From JAICYJ01 sp045806525 (lineage in GTDB: Bacteria; Actinomycetota; Thermoleophilia; Gaiellales; JAICJC01), in the NCBI GenBank assembly GCA_045806525.1, contig JBJMJD010000020.1:1-13613 (forward strand): 13,613 nt of DNA. The letters run 5' to 3'. Shown piece after piece: positions 6,296 to 13,207 of this stretch (the first letter of the stretch is position 1; every line of letters begins with the position of its first letter). Below the pieces are notes generated by a model. That model saw only the letters and a list, made by a program, of their open reading frames with translations. It did no database searches and was not told where the DNA came from. Position numbers and translations under genes: made by a program.

Positions 6296-8728
6296 ATGGC
6301 GGTAGCACACGCAGGTGACATGGCCGGGCACGGCCAGTCACACGGTCCCGTCCGCTCCGAGCCGCGCAGCCCATGGCTGCACGGCAGCTGGCTGCGGGCG
6401 ATCTGGGTCTCGTTCCTGTTCGCGTTCATCGCGATCGGCATCTCGGCCTTCATCCGCTACCTGCTGGGCTTCCCGCTGCACGGCGCCGAGATGCAGGAGG
6501 TGGCCGCCACCTTCGGCCTCACGTTCTGGGCGATCGGCTTCACGGTCGGCATCGGCTGCTTCGATTACTGGTGGGGGTACATCATCGGCAGCCCCACCTG
6601 GGTGCAGGAGGATCACTCCGCCCACGGCGCCTACAGCTGGCGGGACTACTTCAAGGTCAACACCGATCACAAGGTGATCGGCATCCAGTACCTGGTGCTG
6701 ACGTTCATCTTCTTCATGATCGGCGGCGCGCTGGCGGAGGGCGTCCGCGCCGAGCTGGCCTCGCCCGGCACCCAGTACGTCTCGCCCGGCACCTACAACG
6801 GCCTGTTCTCGGCGCACGCGACGCTGATGATCTTCCTGTTCGTGATCCCGTCGTTCGCCGGCATCGCCAACTTCGTGGTGCCGCTGATGCTGGGCGCCCA
6901 GGACATGGCGTTCCCGCGGCTGAACGCGCTCTCGTTCTGGCTGCTGCTGCCCGGCGGCCTGATCTTCCTGGCCTCGTTCGCTGTGGGGCCGTTCGCGGCC
7001 GGCTGGACGAACTACGCGCCGCTCTCCGTGCACGCCCCGCTCGGCGACACCTTCTTCACCATCGGCGTGCAGTTCGCCGGAGCCTCGTCGATCGCCACCG
7101 CGGTCAACTTCCTGGTCACGATCGTGACCATGCGCGCGCCCGGCATGAGCTTCTGGCGGATGCCGCTGCTGGTCTGGGCCAACCTGGCGACGTCCTCGCT
7201 GGTGGTGCTGGGCACGCCGTTCATCGCCGGCTCCCAGTTCATGGTGCTCTACGACCGGGTCATGCACACGCATTTCTTCGACCCGTCAGCCGGCGGCAAC
7301 GTGGTGCTCTACCAGCACATCTTCTGGTTCTACTCGCACCCCGCGGTCTACATCATGATGCTGCCCGGCTTCGGCATCATCAGCGAGATCATCTCGATCC
7401 ACTCGCGCAAGCCGATCTTCGGCTACCGGCTGATCGCGTTTTCGACCGTCGCCATCGGCGTGCTCGGGTTCACCGTGTGGGCCCACCACATGTTCGTGAG
7501 CGGCATGGCGCCCTGGCTGCGGATCCCGATGATGGCCACCACGATGCTGATCGCCGTTCCCACCGGCATCAAGATCTTCTCCTGGGTGGCGACGCTGTGG
7601 GACGGCGTGATCCACCTGACCACGGCCATGCTGTTCGCGCTCGGCTTCATATTCACGTTCGTGATCGGCGGCCTGTCGGGCGTCTTCCTGGCCGTGCTGC
7701 CGGTCGACATCAACGTCTCGGACACCTACTTCGTGGTCGCCCACATCCACTACGTGCTGTTCGGCGGGTCGGTGTTCACGATCTATGCCGGGCTCTACCA
7801 CTGGTTCCCGAAGATGACGGGGCGCATGTACGACGAGCGGCTGGGTCGCCTGCACTTCTGGCTCACGTTCGTGGCCTTCAACGCCACCTTCATGCCCATG
7901 CACTGGCTGGGCCTGCAGGGCATGCCCCGTCGTGTCGCCGACTATGACCCGCGCTTCGGCACGCTCAACTTCATCATCTCGATCTTCGCGTTCGTGCTGG
8001 GCGCATCCACGCTGGTGTTCCTCTACAACGTGATCCACAGCTGGGCACGCGGCCCCATCGCCCCCGCCAACCCCTGGCGGGCGCTGACGCTCGAGTGGCA
8101 GGTCAGCTCGCCGCCACCGATCTTCAACTTCGACGAGCCGCCGCAGGTCGTGGGCGGCCCGTACGAGTACGGCGTGCCCGGCGCCCGCCACGCGATCGTG
8201 ACCGTGCACGAGCCCGATCCGCAGTTCACCGGAACGACCGCGGCCACCGCGGTGGCGGGGTCGACGCCGCAGAGGGAGGCGCTCTTGACCGCGATGAAGC
8301 ACATCCTGGTGGTCGCCAACCAGACGGTCGCCGGCGACGCGCTGATCGAGGCGCTCCGCCAGCGGGCGGGCTCAGAGCCGGTGCGGGTGACCGTGATCTG
8401 CCCGCAGAACGATCCCGGTGGCGACTGGGTGACCGACGACCGGCAGCTGGCCCAGGCCACCCGCGAGCGGCTCGACCAGACACTCGCGCAGCTGCGTGAG
8501 GCCGGCGTGGAGGCCACCGGAGAGGTCGTCGACCGCGATCCCTACACGGCGGTCATGGACCAGGTCGAGTCCAGCGATCCGCCGGCCGAGATCATCATCT
8601 CGACGCTGCCCCAGACCCGCTCCGGCTGGCTGCGGCGCGACCTGGTGGAACGCGTCCGCCACGATGCCAAGATCCCCGTCGAGCACGTCGTGGTCGACGT
8701 CCACCAGGAGCCGGCGGCCGGCGCATGA
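6296..8728 (+). CDS. coxA: Cytochrome c oxidase subunit I, A2 type, with fused C-terminal Usp-like domain
   Basis: This is an 810-residue catalytic subunit; a typical subunit I has about 540-600. Residues 1-31 are His/Gly-rich. Two extra helices (about 32-55, 68-95) precede the twelve-helix core (about 125-585). Metal ligands: low-spin heme H174 and H485, CuB H348, H397 and H398, high-spin heme H483, cross-link Tyr Y352. The D-channel entry D203 (GAQDMAFPRLN) and K-channel K426 are kept, but helix VI reads YSHPAVY: Tyr-Ser replaces the D-channel Glu, the A2-type signature. After a linker (about 600-663), residues 667-805 form a universal-stress-protein-like alpha/beta domain without the GxxGx9G(S/T) ATP motif. 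ATG 6296 has GGGAGGTG upstream. No stop separates the two domains. The stop overlaps coxC by ATGA. Confidence 0.93.
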   Translation: MAVAHAGDMAGHGQSHGPVRSEPRSPWLHGSWLRAIWVSFLFAFIAIGISAFIRYLLGFPLHGAEMQEVAATFGLTFWAIGFTVGIGCFDYWWGYIIGSPTWVQEDHSAHGAYSWRDYFKVNTDHKVIGIQYLVLTFIFFMIGGALAEGVRAELASPGTQYVSPGTYNGLFSAHATLMIFLFVIPSFAGIANFVVPLMLGAQDMAFPRLNALSFWLLLPGGLIFLASFAVGPFAAGWTNYAPLSVHAPLGDTFFTIGVQFAGASSIATAVNFLVTIVTMRAPGMSFWRMPLLVWANLATSSLVVLGTPFIAGSQFMVLYDRVMHTHFFDPSAGGNVVLYQHIFWFYSHPAVYIMMLPGFGIISEIISIHSRKPIFGYRLIAFSTVAIGVLGFTVWAHHMFVSGMAPWLRIPMMATTMLIAVPTGIKIFSWVATLWDGVIHLTTAMLFALGFIFTFVIGGLSGVFLAVLPVDINVSDTYFVVAHIHYVLFGGSVFTIYAGLYHWFPKMTGRMYDERLGRLHFWLTFVAFNATFMPMHWLGLQGMPRRVADYDPRFGTLNFIISIFAFVLGASTLVFLYNVIHSWARGPIAPANPWRALTLEWQVSSPPPIFNFDEPPQVVGGPYEYGVPGARHAIVTVHEPDPQFTGTTAATAVAGSTPQREALLTAMKHILVVANQTVAGDALIEALRQRAGSEPVRVTVICPQNDPGGDWVTDDRQLAQATRERLDQTLAQLREAGVEATGEVVDRDPYTAVMDQVESSDPPAEIIISTLPQTRSGWLRRDLVERVRHDAKIPVEHVVVDVHQEPAAGA
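8272..8287 (+). promoter_or_regulatory. Internal ribosome binding site and TTG at the CoxA/Usp joint
   Basis: GAGGGAGG (8272-8279) followed five bases later by TTG 8285, in the coxA frame. ATG 8294 follows three codons later at the natural start of the Usp-like domain (MKHILVVAN). The layout matches the coxB start (GGGAG element plus TTG). It could give a separate Usp-like protein of about 147 residues from the same messenger. Confidence 0.5.
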
Positions 8729-9339
8729 CCTCGATCGCCGCCGCCCGTGACATGCCCGCTCCCGAGGAGCGCGTGCATGTCTCCGCCTACCACAAGAGCC
8801 TGCTGCAGTCGCCCGTGTTCCTGGGGATGGTCATGTTCATCGGCTCGGAGATCATGCTGTTCGGGTCGTTCTTCACCGCGTACTTCTACATCCGCTTCAG
8901 CCATGGCGAGTACCCGTTCGGCGGCTTCGAGATCCCCAAGGCCACCACCGGCATCAACACCGCCATCCTGGTGGGCTCGTCGTTCACCATGCACTGGGCG
9001 CTGGTGTCCGCGTCCCGCGGGCGGCGGCTGGGTCTGATCCTCGGCCTCGGCTTGACGCTGCTGATGGGCCTCACCTTCCTGGGCCTGCAGATGCGGGAGT
9101 ACCACGCGCTCGGCTTCGTGCCCTCCGACGGCGCCTTCCCGACCACGTTCTTCGCGCTCACCGGCCTGCACGGTATGCACGTGTTCGTCGGCGCGACGCT
9201 GCTGGCGATCGCGTTCGTGCGTGCCTGTCGCGGCAAATATGCGCCGGACGATCATCTCGGCCTGGAGGTGACCGGGCTCTACTGGCACTTCGTCGACGTC
9301 GTCTGGATCTTCCTGTACACCGTCGTCTACCTGCTGTGA
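8725..9339 (+). CDS. coxC: Cytochrome c oxidase subunit III
   Basis: The 204-residue protein is a five-helix subunit III of the short bacterial type. Hydrophobic segments lie at about 29-56, 73-95, 101-122, 140-168 and 184-204. Family marks are SEIMLFGSFFTAYFY (41-55, E42 being the conserved lipid-cleft Glu), TGLHGMHVFVG (146-156) and YWHFVDVVWIF near the C-terminus. The subunit carries no redox centre; it stabilises subunit I and supports proton uptake into the D-channel. It starts by ATGA overlap with coxA and has no Shine-Dalgarno at normal distance, so translation is probably coupled. Confidence 0.94.
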   Translation: MTSIAAARDMPAPEERVHVSAYHKSLLQSPVFLGMVMFIGSEIMLFGSFFTAYFYIRFSHGEYPFGGFEIPKATTGINTAILVGSSFTMHWALVSASRGRRLGLILGLGLTLLMGLTFLGLQMREYHALGFVPSDGAFPTTFFALTGLHGMHVFVGATLLAIAFVRACRGKYAPDDHLGLEVTGLYWHFVDVVWIFLYTVVYLL

Positions 9340-9344
9340 GCCGC

Positions 9345-9361
9345 GCGGGCGTGAGGCCCGC
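9345..9361 (+). terminator. Hairpin after coxC
   Basis: GCGGGC, loop GTGAG, GCCCGC: a perfect six-pair stem 5 nt after the coxC stop. No T-tract follows. It may end or weaken the cox transcript before the next gene. Confidence 0.4.
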
Positions 9362-9403
9362 ATTCGCTCAAGTCGCCCCCGCCTCCGGCCGATACCGCGG
9401 TCG

Positions 9404-10075
9404 ATGGTCACGAACGACTCGCTCATCTCGCGTCTGATACCCGGCCTGCTGGTGGCGGTCGCGATCTTTGCCGCCTGGTGGCTGTTCATCCGCGGCGGCG
9501 ATCATCCGTCGGTGCCGCAGCAGGCGCCCGGCCTGCTGGATGGCCCGTCCAGCGTCGGCCCGATGCTGCTGCAGGCTTCCCAGCTCGGCCCGACGTACGA
9601 CCAGAGCGCCCAGGACACGCGCGCCACCACCTCGCTCGAGATCCGCAAGGGCCAGTCGCCCGCTGCCACGAGGATTATCGCGCACACCTGGAAGGCGGGC
9701 GCGCGCGCCGGCTGGTCACAGGTGCACGGCTCGATCACCGTCTTCAGCCGGGCCGAGCTGTTCACCGGCTCCGACCTGAACACGGTCGCCGCCGGCTTCA
9801 AGCGTCAGATGATCCACACCTACCACGGCAAGCCGGCCATCGCGCCCGGCCCGCTGCCCGGCCAGCACGGATGGCTGCTCCAGGGCACGACCGTGTCGCA
9901 GATCTACTCGACGCTCTACCCGCCTCGCCGTCAGGTCGCGGTCTATGGCTGGCAGCACGGCGACGCACTGGCGATCGTCGTGGTGACCGGCCTGCCGCGC
10001 GACGGCGTGCTGCAGGCGGCGACCACGCTCGCAAACGCACAGGACCAGAACATCGGGTTCGTCACCCGCGGCTGA
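9404..10075 (+). CDS. Membrane-anchored extracytoplasmic protein, unknown function
   Basis: The 223-residue protein has a single N-terminal hydrophobic anchor (about 10-29, ending in WWLFIRGG) and a soluble remainder that should lie outside the membrane. There is no lipobox, no cysteine and no metal-binding motif, so it is not an obvious Sco1- or CtaG-like copper chaperone. The soluble part mixes beta-strand-like stretches (SITVFSRAELF, QVAVYGWQHGDALAIVVVTG), which looks like a compact globular domain. I do not recognise the family. It follows coxC by 64 nt with a hairpin in between, so it may be partly co-transcribed. ATG 9404 has no clear Shine-Dalgarno. Its 3' end overlaps the opposite-strand frame by 14 nt. 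Confidence 0.75.
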   Translation: MVTNDSLISRLIPGLLVAVAIFAAWWLFIRGGDHPSVPQQAPGLLDGPSSVGPMLLQASQLGPTYDQSAQDTRATTSLEIRKGQSPAATRIIAHTWKAGARAGWSQVHGSITVFSRAELFTGSDLNTVAAGFKRQMIHTYHGKPAIAPGPLPGQHGWLLQGTTVSQIYSTLYPPRRQVAVYGWQHGDALAIVVVTGLPRDGVLQAATTLANAQDQNIGFVTRG

Positions 10076-10319
10076 CCGCTTCGCCGCCGCCGCCCGCCCG
10101 CGCGATCTCGACCACCAGCGCTGCCCAGTGGCGGTTGCGCACGTCCACGCGCAGCGTCCGCCGGCCGTCCGTCGCCGGAAACGCCGAGACCAGAGCACGC
10201 GCCGGCTCCGACAACCCGGGCGGGTCGCCGTCCAGCTCGATCGTGACGGCCAGATAGCCGTCGCGCCGCTCGACGGCGATGCCGGGGCGCCCCCGGCATG
10301 CGTCCTCGACGTCGCCCAG
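10062..10319 (-). CDS. Small protein gene with unresolved start (possible frameshift)
   Basis: A minus-strand frame ending at TGA 10062-10064 reads DPAFLGDVEDACRGRPG, then IAVERRDGYLAVTIELDGD and LRVDVRNRHWAALVVEIARAG. Third positions are nearly all G/C, and the sequence alternates helix and beta strands, so it looks truly coding. Yet the frame contains no ATG or GTG near its beginning; the first usual start is TTG 10214, which would discard the best part. CTG 10319 is given here only as a placeholder. ATG 10299 has GAGGA four bases upstream but is one base out of frame; removing one base from the G5 run at 10290-10294 would join it to the coding frame. Function unknown. It follows the 72-residue subunit-IV-like gene. 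Confidence 0.45.
   Translation of the reverse strand: MGDVEDACRGRPGIAVERRDGYLAVTIELDGDPPGLSEPARALVSAFPATDGRRTLRVDVRNRHWAALVVEIARAGGGGEAVSRG
10279..10299. repeat. Perfect 9-bp inverted repeat downstream of the oxidase small-subunit gene
   Basis: ATGCCGGGG, loop CGC, CCCCGGCAT. The stem lies 33 nt after the stop of the 72-residue gene (10333) and inside the start region of the following frame. It is the strongest hairpin in the window. It could terminate the minus-strand cox transcript or limit translation of the last gene. Confidence 0.55.
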
Positions 10320-10332
10320 AAAGGCGGGATCG

Positions 10333-10551
10333 CTACTCGTCGGGCAGGTTCCGGTACTCCTCGACCGCGTCTGAGACCCACAGCCAGACCCCGATGGTGA
10401 GGATGATGGCGCCGATCGAGATGATGCTCATCCGCCATAGCCGTGAGTCGGGCACCAGCCCCACCAGCATCGTGGCGGCGCCCAGCGATGCGATCAGCGG
10501 CTGCGCCGAGGGCAGTGGCAGGTGGTAGGGGTTGTCGTCGTGCTCAGACAT
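10333..10551 (-). CDS. Small oxidase subunit, cytochrome c oxidase subunit IV-like
   Basis: The 72-residue protein starts MSEHDDNPYHLPLPSAQP, has two hydrophobic segments (about 18-35 and 40-59) and ends VEEYRNLPDE. The DDNPYHLP start and EYR-x-LP end are what I recall of actinobacterial small subunit IV proteins of aa3 oxidases, which lack cofactors and stabilise the complex; this identification is from memory of the family. ATG 10549-10551 overlaps the stop of the preceding microprotein gene, so translation is likely coupled. The position after ctaB in an oxidase operon supports an oxidase role. Confidence 0.65.
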   Translation of the reverse strand: MSEHDDNPYHLPLPSAQPLIASLGAATMLVGLVPDSRLWRMSIISIGAIILTIGVWLWVSDAVEEYRNLPDE

Positions 10552-10660
10552 TGACGACGACCAGCCCGATCACGATCGTGCCGATGAACAGCAGCCCGAC
10601 GGCGATGGCCAGCATCAGTCCCAGCCTGATGTTCGCGTTCGCGGTCTTCTTGTCCAGCAT
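10544..10660 (-). CDS. 38-residue single-span membrane microprotein
   Basis: ATG 10660 opens a 38-codon frame: a polar start (MLDKKTANANIRLG) followed by one long hydrophobic helix (about residues 14-37) ending in VVVNV. Charges at the N-terminus predict N-in topology. It lies 13 nt after ctaB and overlaps the next gene's start by 8 nt in another frame, a tight arrangement that argues for a translated gene. The Shine-Dalgarno is weak (GAG at about -9). I do not recognise it. By size and position it could be a small accessory oxidase subunit or assembly peptide, analogous to the tiny subunits of other haem-copper oxidases; this is inference. Confidence 0.65.
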   Translation of the reverse strand: MLDKKTANANIRLGLMLAIAVGLLFIGTIVIGLVVVNV

Positions 10661-10673
10661 GGGGAACTCGTTT

Positions 10674-11576
10674 CTAGAATTTAATGCGGTCGATGCCGAT
10701 CGCGGCGAACATCAGCGCCAGATAGGCAAGTGAGTAGAGGAACAGCCCGCGCGCGTTCGCGCGGCTGGTGTCGCGCAGCAGGCGCACGGCCAGCACCAGG
10801 AACCACCCGCCCAGCGCCGCCGCGCTGAGCAGGTAGACCAGCCCGAAGGTCTGCGACAGATACGGCAGCAGCGACAGGCCGACCAGAAGCACGGTGTAGA
10901 GCAGGATCTGTCGGGCGGTCTCGCGGTCGCCGCGGACGACCGGCAGCATCGGCACGCCGGCCGCCGCATAGTCGTCCTTTGCCAGGATCGCCAGCGCCCA
11001 GAAGTGGGGCGGCGTCCAGTAGAACACCAGCGCGAACATGAACAGCGCCGCCAGCCCCACGTGCCCGGTTACGGCCGCCCACCCGACCAGCGGCGGCACC
11101 GCGCCCGCGGCACCGCCGATCACGATGTTCTGCGGCGTGCGGCGCTTCAGCCAGACGGTGTAGACGACCACGTAGAACAGCGCCCCGGAGAGCGCCAGCG
11201 CCGCGGTCAGCACGTTCACGTAGGCGGCCAGCACCGCCGTCGATGCCACGATCAGGCCGATCCCGAAGCCGGTGGCCGCGTCCACCGAGACGCGTCCGCT
11301 GGCCACAGGCCGGCTCGCCGTGCGGCGCATGCGGGCGTCGAGGTCGCGGTCGATCACATGGTTGAGGGCGCTGGCGCCCCCCGACGTTCGTCCCAGGCCG
11401 AACCGCGTCAGCACCGTCAGCCGCGCCGACGGCAGCCCGTCGGCGGCGAACGCCATCGCGCCGTAGGCCGTGATCAGGATCAGCAGCATGATCCGGGGCT
11501 TGGTCAGCGTCACGTAATCGGCGACCACGCTTCGCAGCGGCGATCGCAGCGGGTGGGGTGCGGTGGCCATGCTCAT
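10674..11576 (-). CDS. ctaB: Protoheme IX farnesyltransferase (heme O synthase)
   Basis: The 300-residue UbiA-family integral membrane enzyme attaches a farnesyl group to heme b to make heme O, the precursor of the heme A that aa3-type oxidases need. The first Asp-rich prenyl-diphosphate motif is NHVIDRDLDARMRRTASRP (72-90, D76 and D80 as Mg2+ ligands). The second is AKDDYAAAGVPMLPVV, both typical of CtaB/CyoE. About eight or nine hydrophobic segments follow the polar N-terminus, which contains LTKPRI, the usual start of helix 1. ATG 11576 overlaps the coxA stop by ATGA; a second ATG two codons later is also possible. No heme A synthase (ctaA) gene is in the window. Confidence 0.95.
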   Translation of the reverse strand: MSMATAPHPLRSPLRSVVADYVTLTKPRIMLLILITAYGAMAFAADGLPSARLTVLTRFGLGRTSGGASALNHVIDRDLDARMRRTASRPVASGRVSVDAATGFGIGLIVASTAVLAAYVNVLTAALALSGALFYVVVYTVWLKRRTPQNIVIGGAAGAVPPLVGWAAVTGHVGLAALFMFALVFYWTPPHFWALAILAKDDYAAAGVPMLPVVRGDRETARQILLYTVLLVGLSLLPYLSQTFGLVYLLSAAALGGWFLVLAVRLLRDTSRANARGLFLYSLAYLALMFAAIGIDRIKF

Positions 11577-13207
11577 GACATCGCCCCCGCCTGCGCCGCG
11601 TCGGCGCGCAGGTCGGCCAGCGGCCGCTCGCTGCGGATCGGCGGCAGCGAGTCGAAGTTGTGCGGCGGCGGCGGCGAGCTGGTGTACCACTCCAGCGTGT
11701 TCGCCTGCCAGGGGTCGTCGCCGGCCACGCGGCCGCTGCGGAGCGACGTGAGGCAGTTGTAGACGATCAGCAGCACCCCCAGCGAGATCACGAACGAGCC
11801 CAGGGTGGCGATCTCGTTCATGCGCTCCCAGCCGGGGTGCGTCGGGTAGCTGGAGATTCGGCGCGGCATTCCGGAGAGCCCCATCGCGTGCATGGGAAAG
11901 AACGTCATGTTGAAGCCCACGAACAGCACCCAGAAGCTCCAGATGCCGAGGCTGCGGTTGAGCATACGGCCGGTCATCTTCGGATACCAGTAGTGGAGGC
12001 CACCCATCACGGCGAACACCGGGACCGATCCCATCACGTAGTGGAAGTGGGCTACCACGAAGTAGCTGTCGGTAACCTGCAGGTCGATCGAGAAGACGGC
12101 CAGGAAGATCCCCGACAGGCCGCCGATCATGAACAGCAGGATGAACCCGATCGCGAACAGCATCGGCGGCTCGTAGCGGATCCGGCCCATCCACAGCGTG
12201 CCGATCCAGTTGAAGATCTTGACACCGGTGGGCACCGCAATCGCCAGCGAGGCGACCATGAACCAGATGTCGACCGGCGTCGAGAATCCGACCGCGAACA
12301 TATGGTGGCCCCAGACCAGGAAGCCCAGGAACGCGATCGCCGCCACCGAGTAGACCAGCGCCTTGTAGCCGAAGATCGGCTTGCGCGCGAACACGGGCAG
12401 GATCTCCGAGATCATGCCGAACCCGGGCAGCGCCACCACGTACACCTCCGGGTGGCCGAAGAACCAGAAGAAGTGCTGGTAGAGGACCGGGTTCCCGCCG
12501 TTCGCCGTGAAGAAGTGCGTGCCGTAGTTGCGGTCGAGCAACAGCATCGTCAGCGCGCCCGACAACACCGGCAGCGCGCCCACGATCATGATCGAGTAGA
12601 AGTCGATGCACCAGGTGAACAGCGGCATCCGGGTCAGCCGCATGCCGGGCGCGCGCATGTTGTGGATCGTGCAGATGAAGTTGATCGCGCCCAGGATCGA
12701 CGACAGCGACAGGATGTGCAGGCCCACGATCCAGAAGTCGATGCCGTGGCCGGGCGAGATCACCGACAGCGGCGGGTAGCCGGTCCAGCCGGCATCCGGG
12801 GCGCCGCCGAGCGCGAAGCTCGAATACATCACCATGCCGCCGAACAGCAGCAGCCAGAACGAGGCGGCGTTCAGCTTCGGGAAGGCCATGTCGCGGGCGC
12901 CGATCTGCAGCGGCACCATGTAGTTGCCGAACGCGGCCATCACCGGCACCACGAACAGGAACACCATGGTGGTGCCGTGCATCGTGAAGATCTGGTCGTA
13001 GGTCTCGGCCGAGACGACGGTGCCGCTGGCGGTCTCCAGCTGCAGCCGGATCACCAGCGCCATCAGGCCGCCGGTGAGGAAGAAGAACATCGTCACCAGC
13101 AGGTAGAGCAGGCCGATCCGCTTGTGGTCGACGGTCGTGATCCAGGAGCGCAGCGTCGAGCCGCTAGGGGCGGGGAACGCCTGGGCCGGTGTCGCCGCCG
13201 TGGCCAT
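11573..13207 (-). CDS. coxA: Cytochrome c oxidase subunit I, A1 type
   Basis: The 544-residue catalytic subunit has the normal length and a twelve-helix core with no extra domain. Ligands: low-spin heme H77 (FTMHGTT) and H389, CuB H252, H301 and H302, high-spin heme H387 (VVAHFHYVM), cross-link Tyr Y256. Helix VI reads FGHPEVY with E254 in place, and the D-channel entry D106 (GARDMAFPKLN) and K-channel K330 (PTGVKIF) are kept: a classical A1-type proton-pumping aa3 oxidase. The C-terminus after the last helix has NTLEWYTSSPPPPHNF, common in this family. ATG 13207 directly abuts the coxB stop codon with no gap. A second, differently typed subunit I gene lies about 3 kb away in the convergent operon. 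Confidence 0.96.
   Translation of the reverse strand: MATAATPAQAFPAPSGSTLRSWITTVDHKRIGLLYLLVTMFFFLTGGLMALVIRLQLETASGTVVSAETYDQIFTMHGTTMVFLFVVPVMAAFGNYMVPLQIGARDMAFPKLNAASFWLLLFGGMVMYSSFALGGAPDAGWTGYPPLSVISPGHGIDFWIVGLHILSLSSILGAINFICTIHNMRAPGMRLTRMPLFTWCIDFYSIMIVGALPVLSGALTMLLLDRNYGTHFFTANGGNPVLYQHFFWFFGHPEVYVVALPGFGMISEILPVFARKPIFGYKALVYSVAAIAFLGFLVWGHHMFAVGFSTPVDIWFMVASLAIAVPTGVKIFNWIGTLWMGRIRYEPPMLFAIGFILLFMIGGLSGIFLAVFSIDLQVTDSYFVVAHFHYVMGSVPVFAVMGGLHYWYPKMTGRMLNRSLGIWSFWVLFVGFNMTFFPMHAMGLSGMPRRISSYPTHPGWERMNEIATLGSFVISLGVLLIVYNCLTSLRSGRVAGDDPWQANTLEWYTSSPPPPHNFDSLPPIRSERPLADLRADAAQAGAMS

Noticed and set aside
8542..9489. Long minus-strand frame opposite coxC
   Set aside because: The His/Glu/Arg-rich product without fold features is a mirror of the membrane-protein codons of coxC.
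11577..12611. Upstream extension of the ctaB frame
   Set aside because: It overlaps coxA out of frame and reads as Arg/Pro-rich shadow; ATG 11576 begins the UbiA-family sequence and overlaps the coxA stop neatly.
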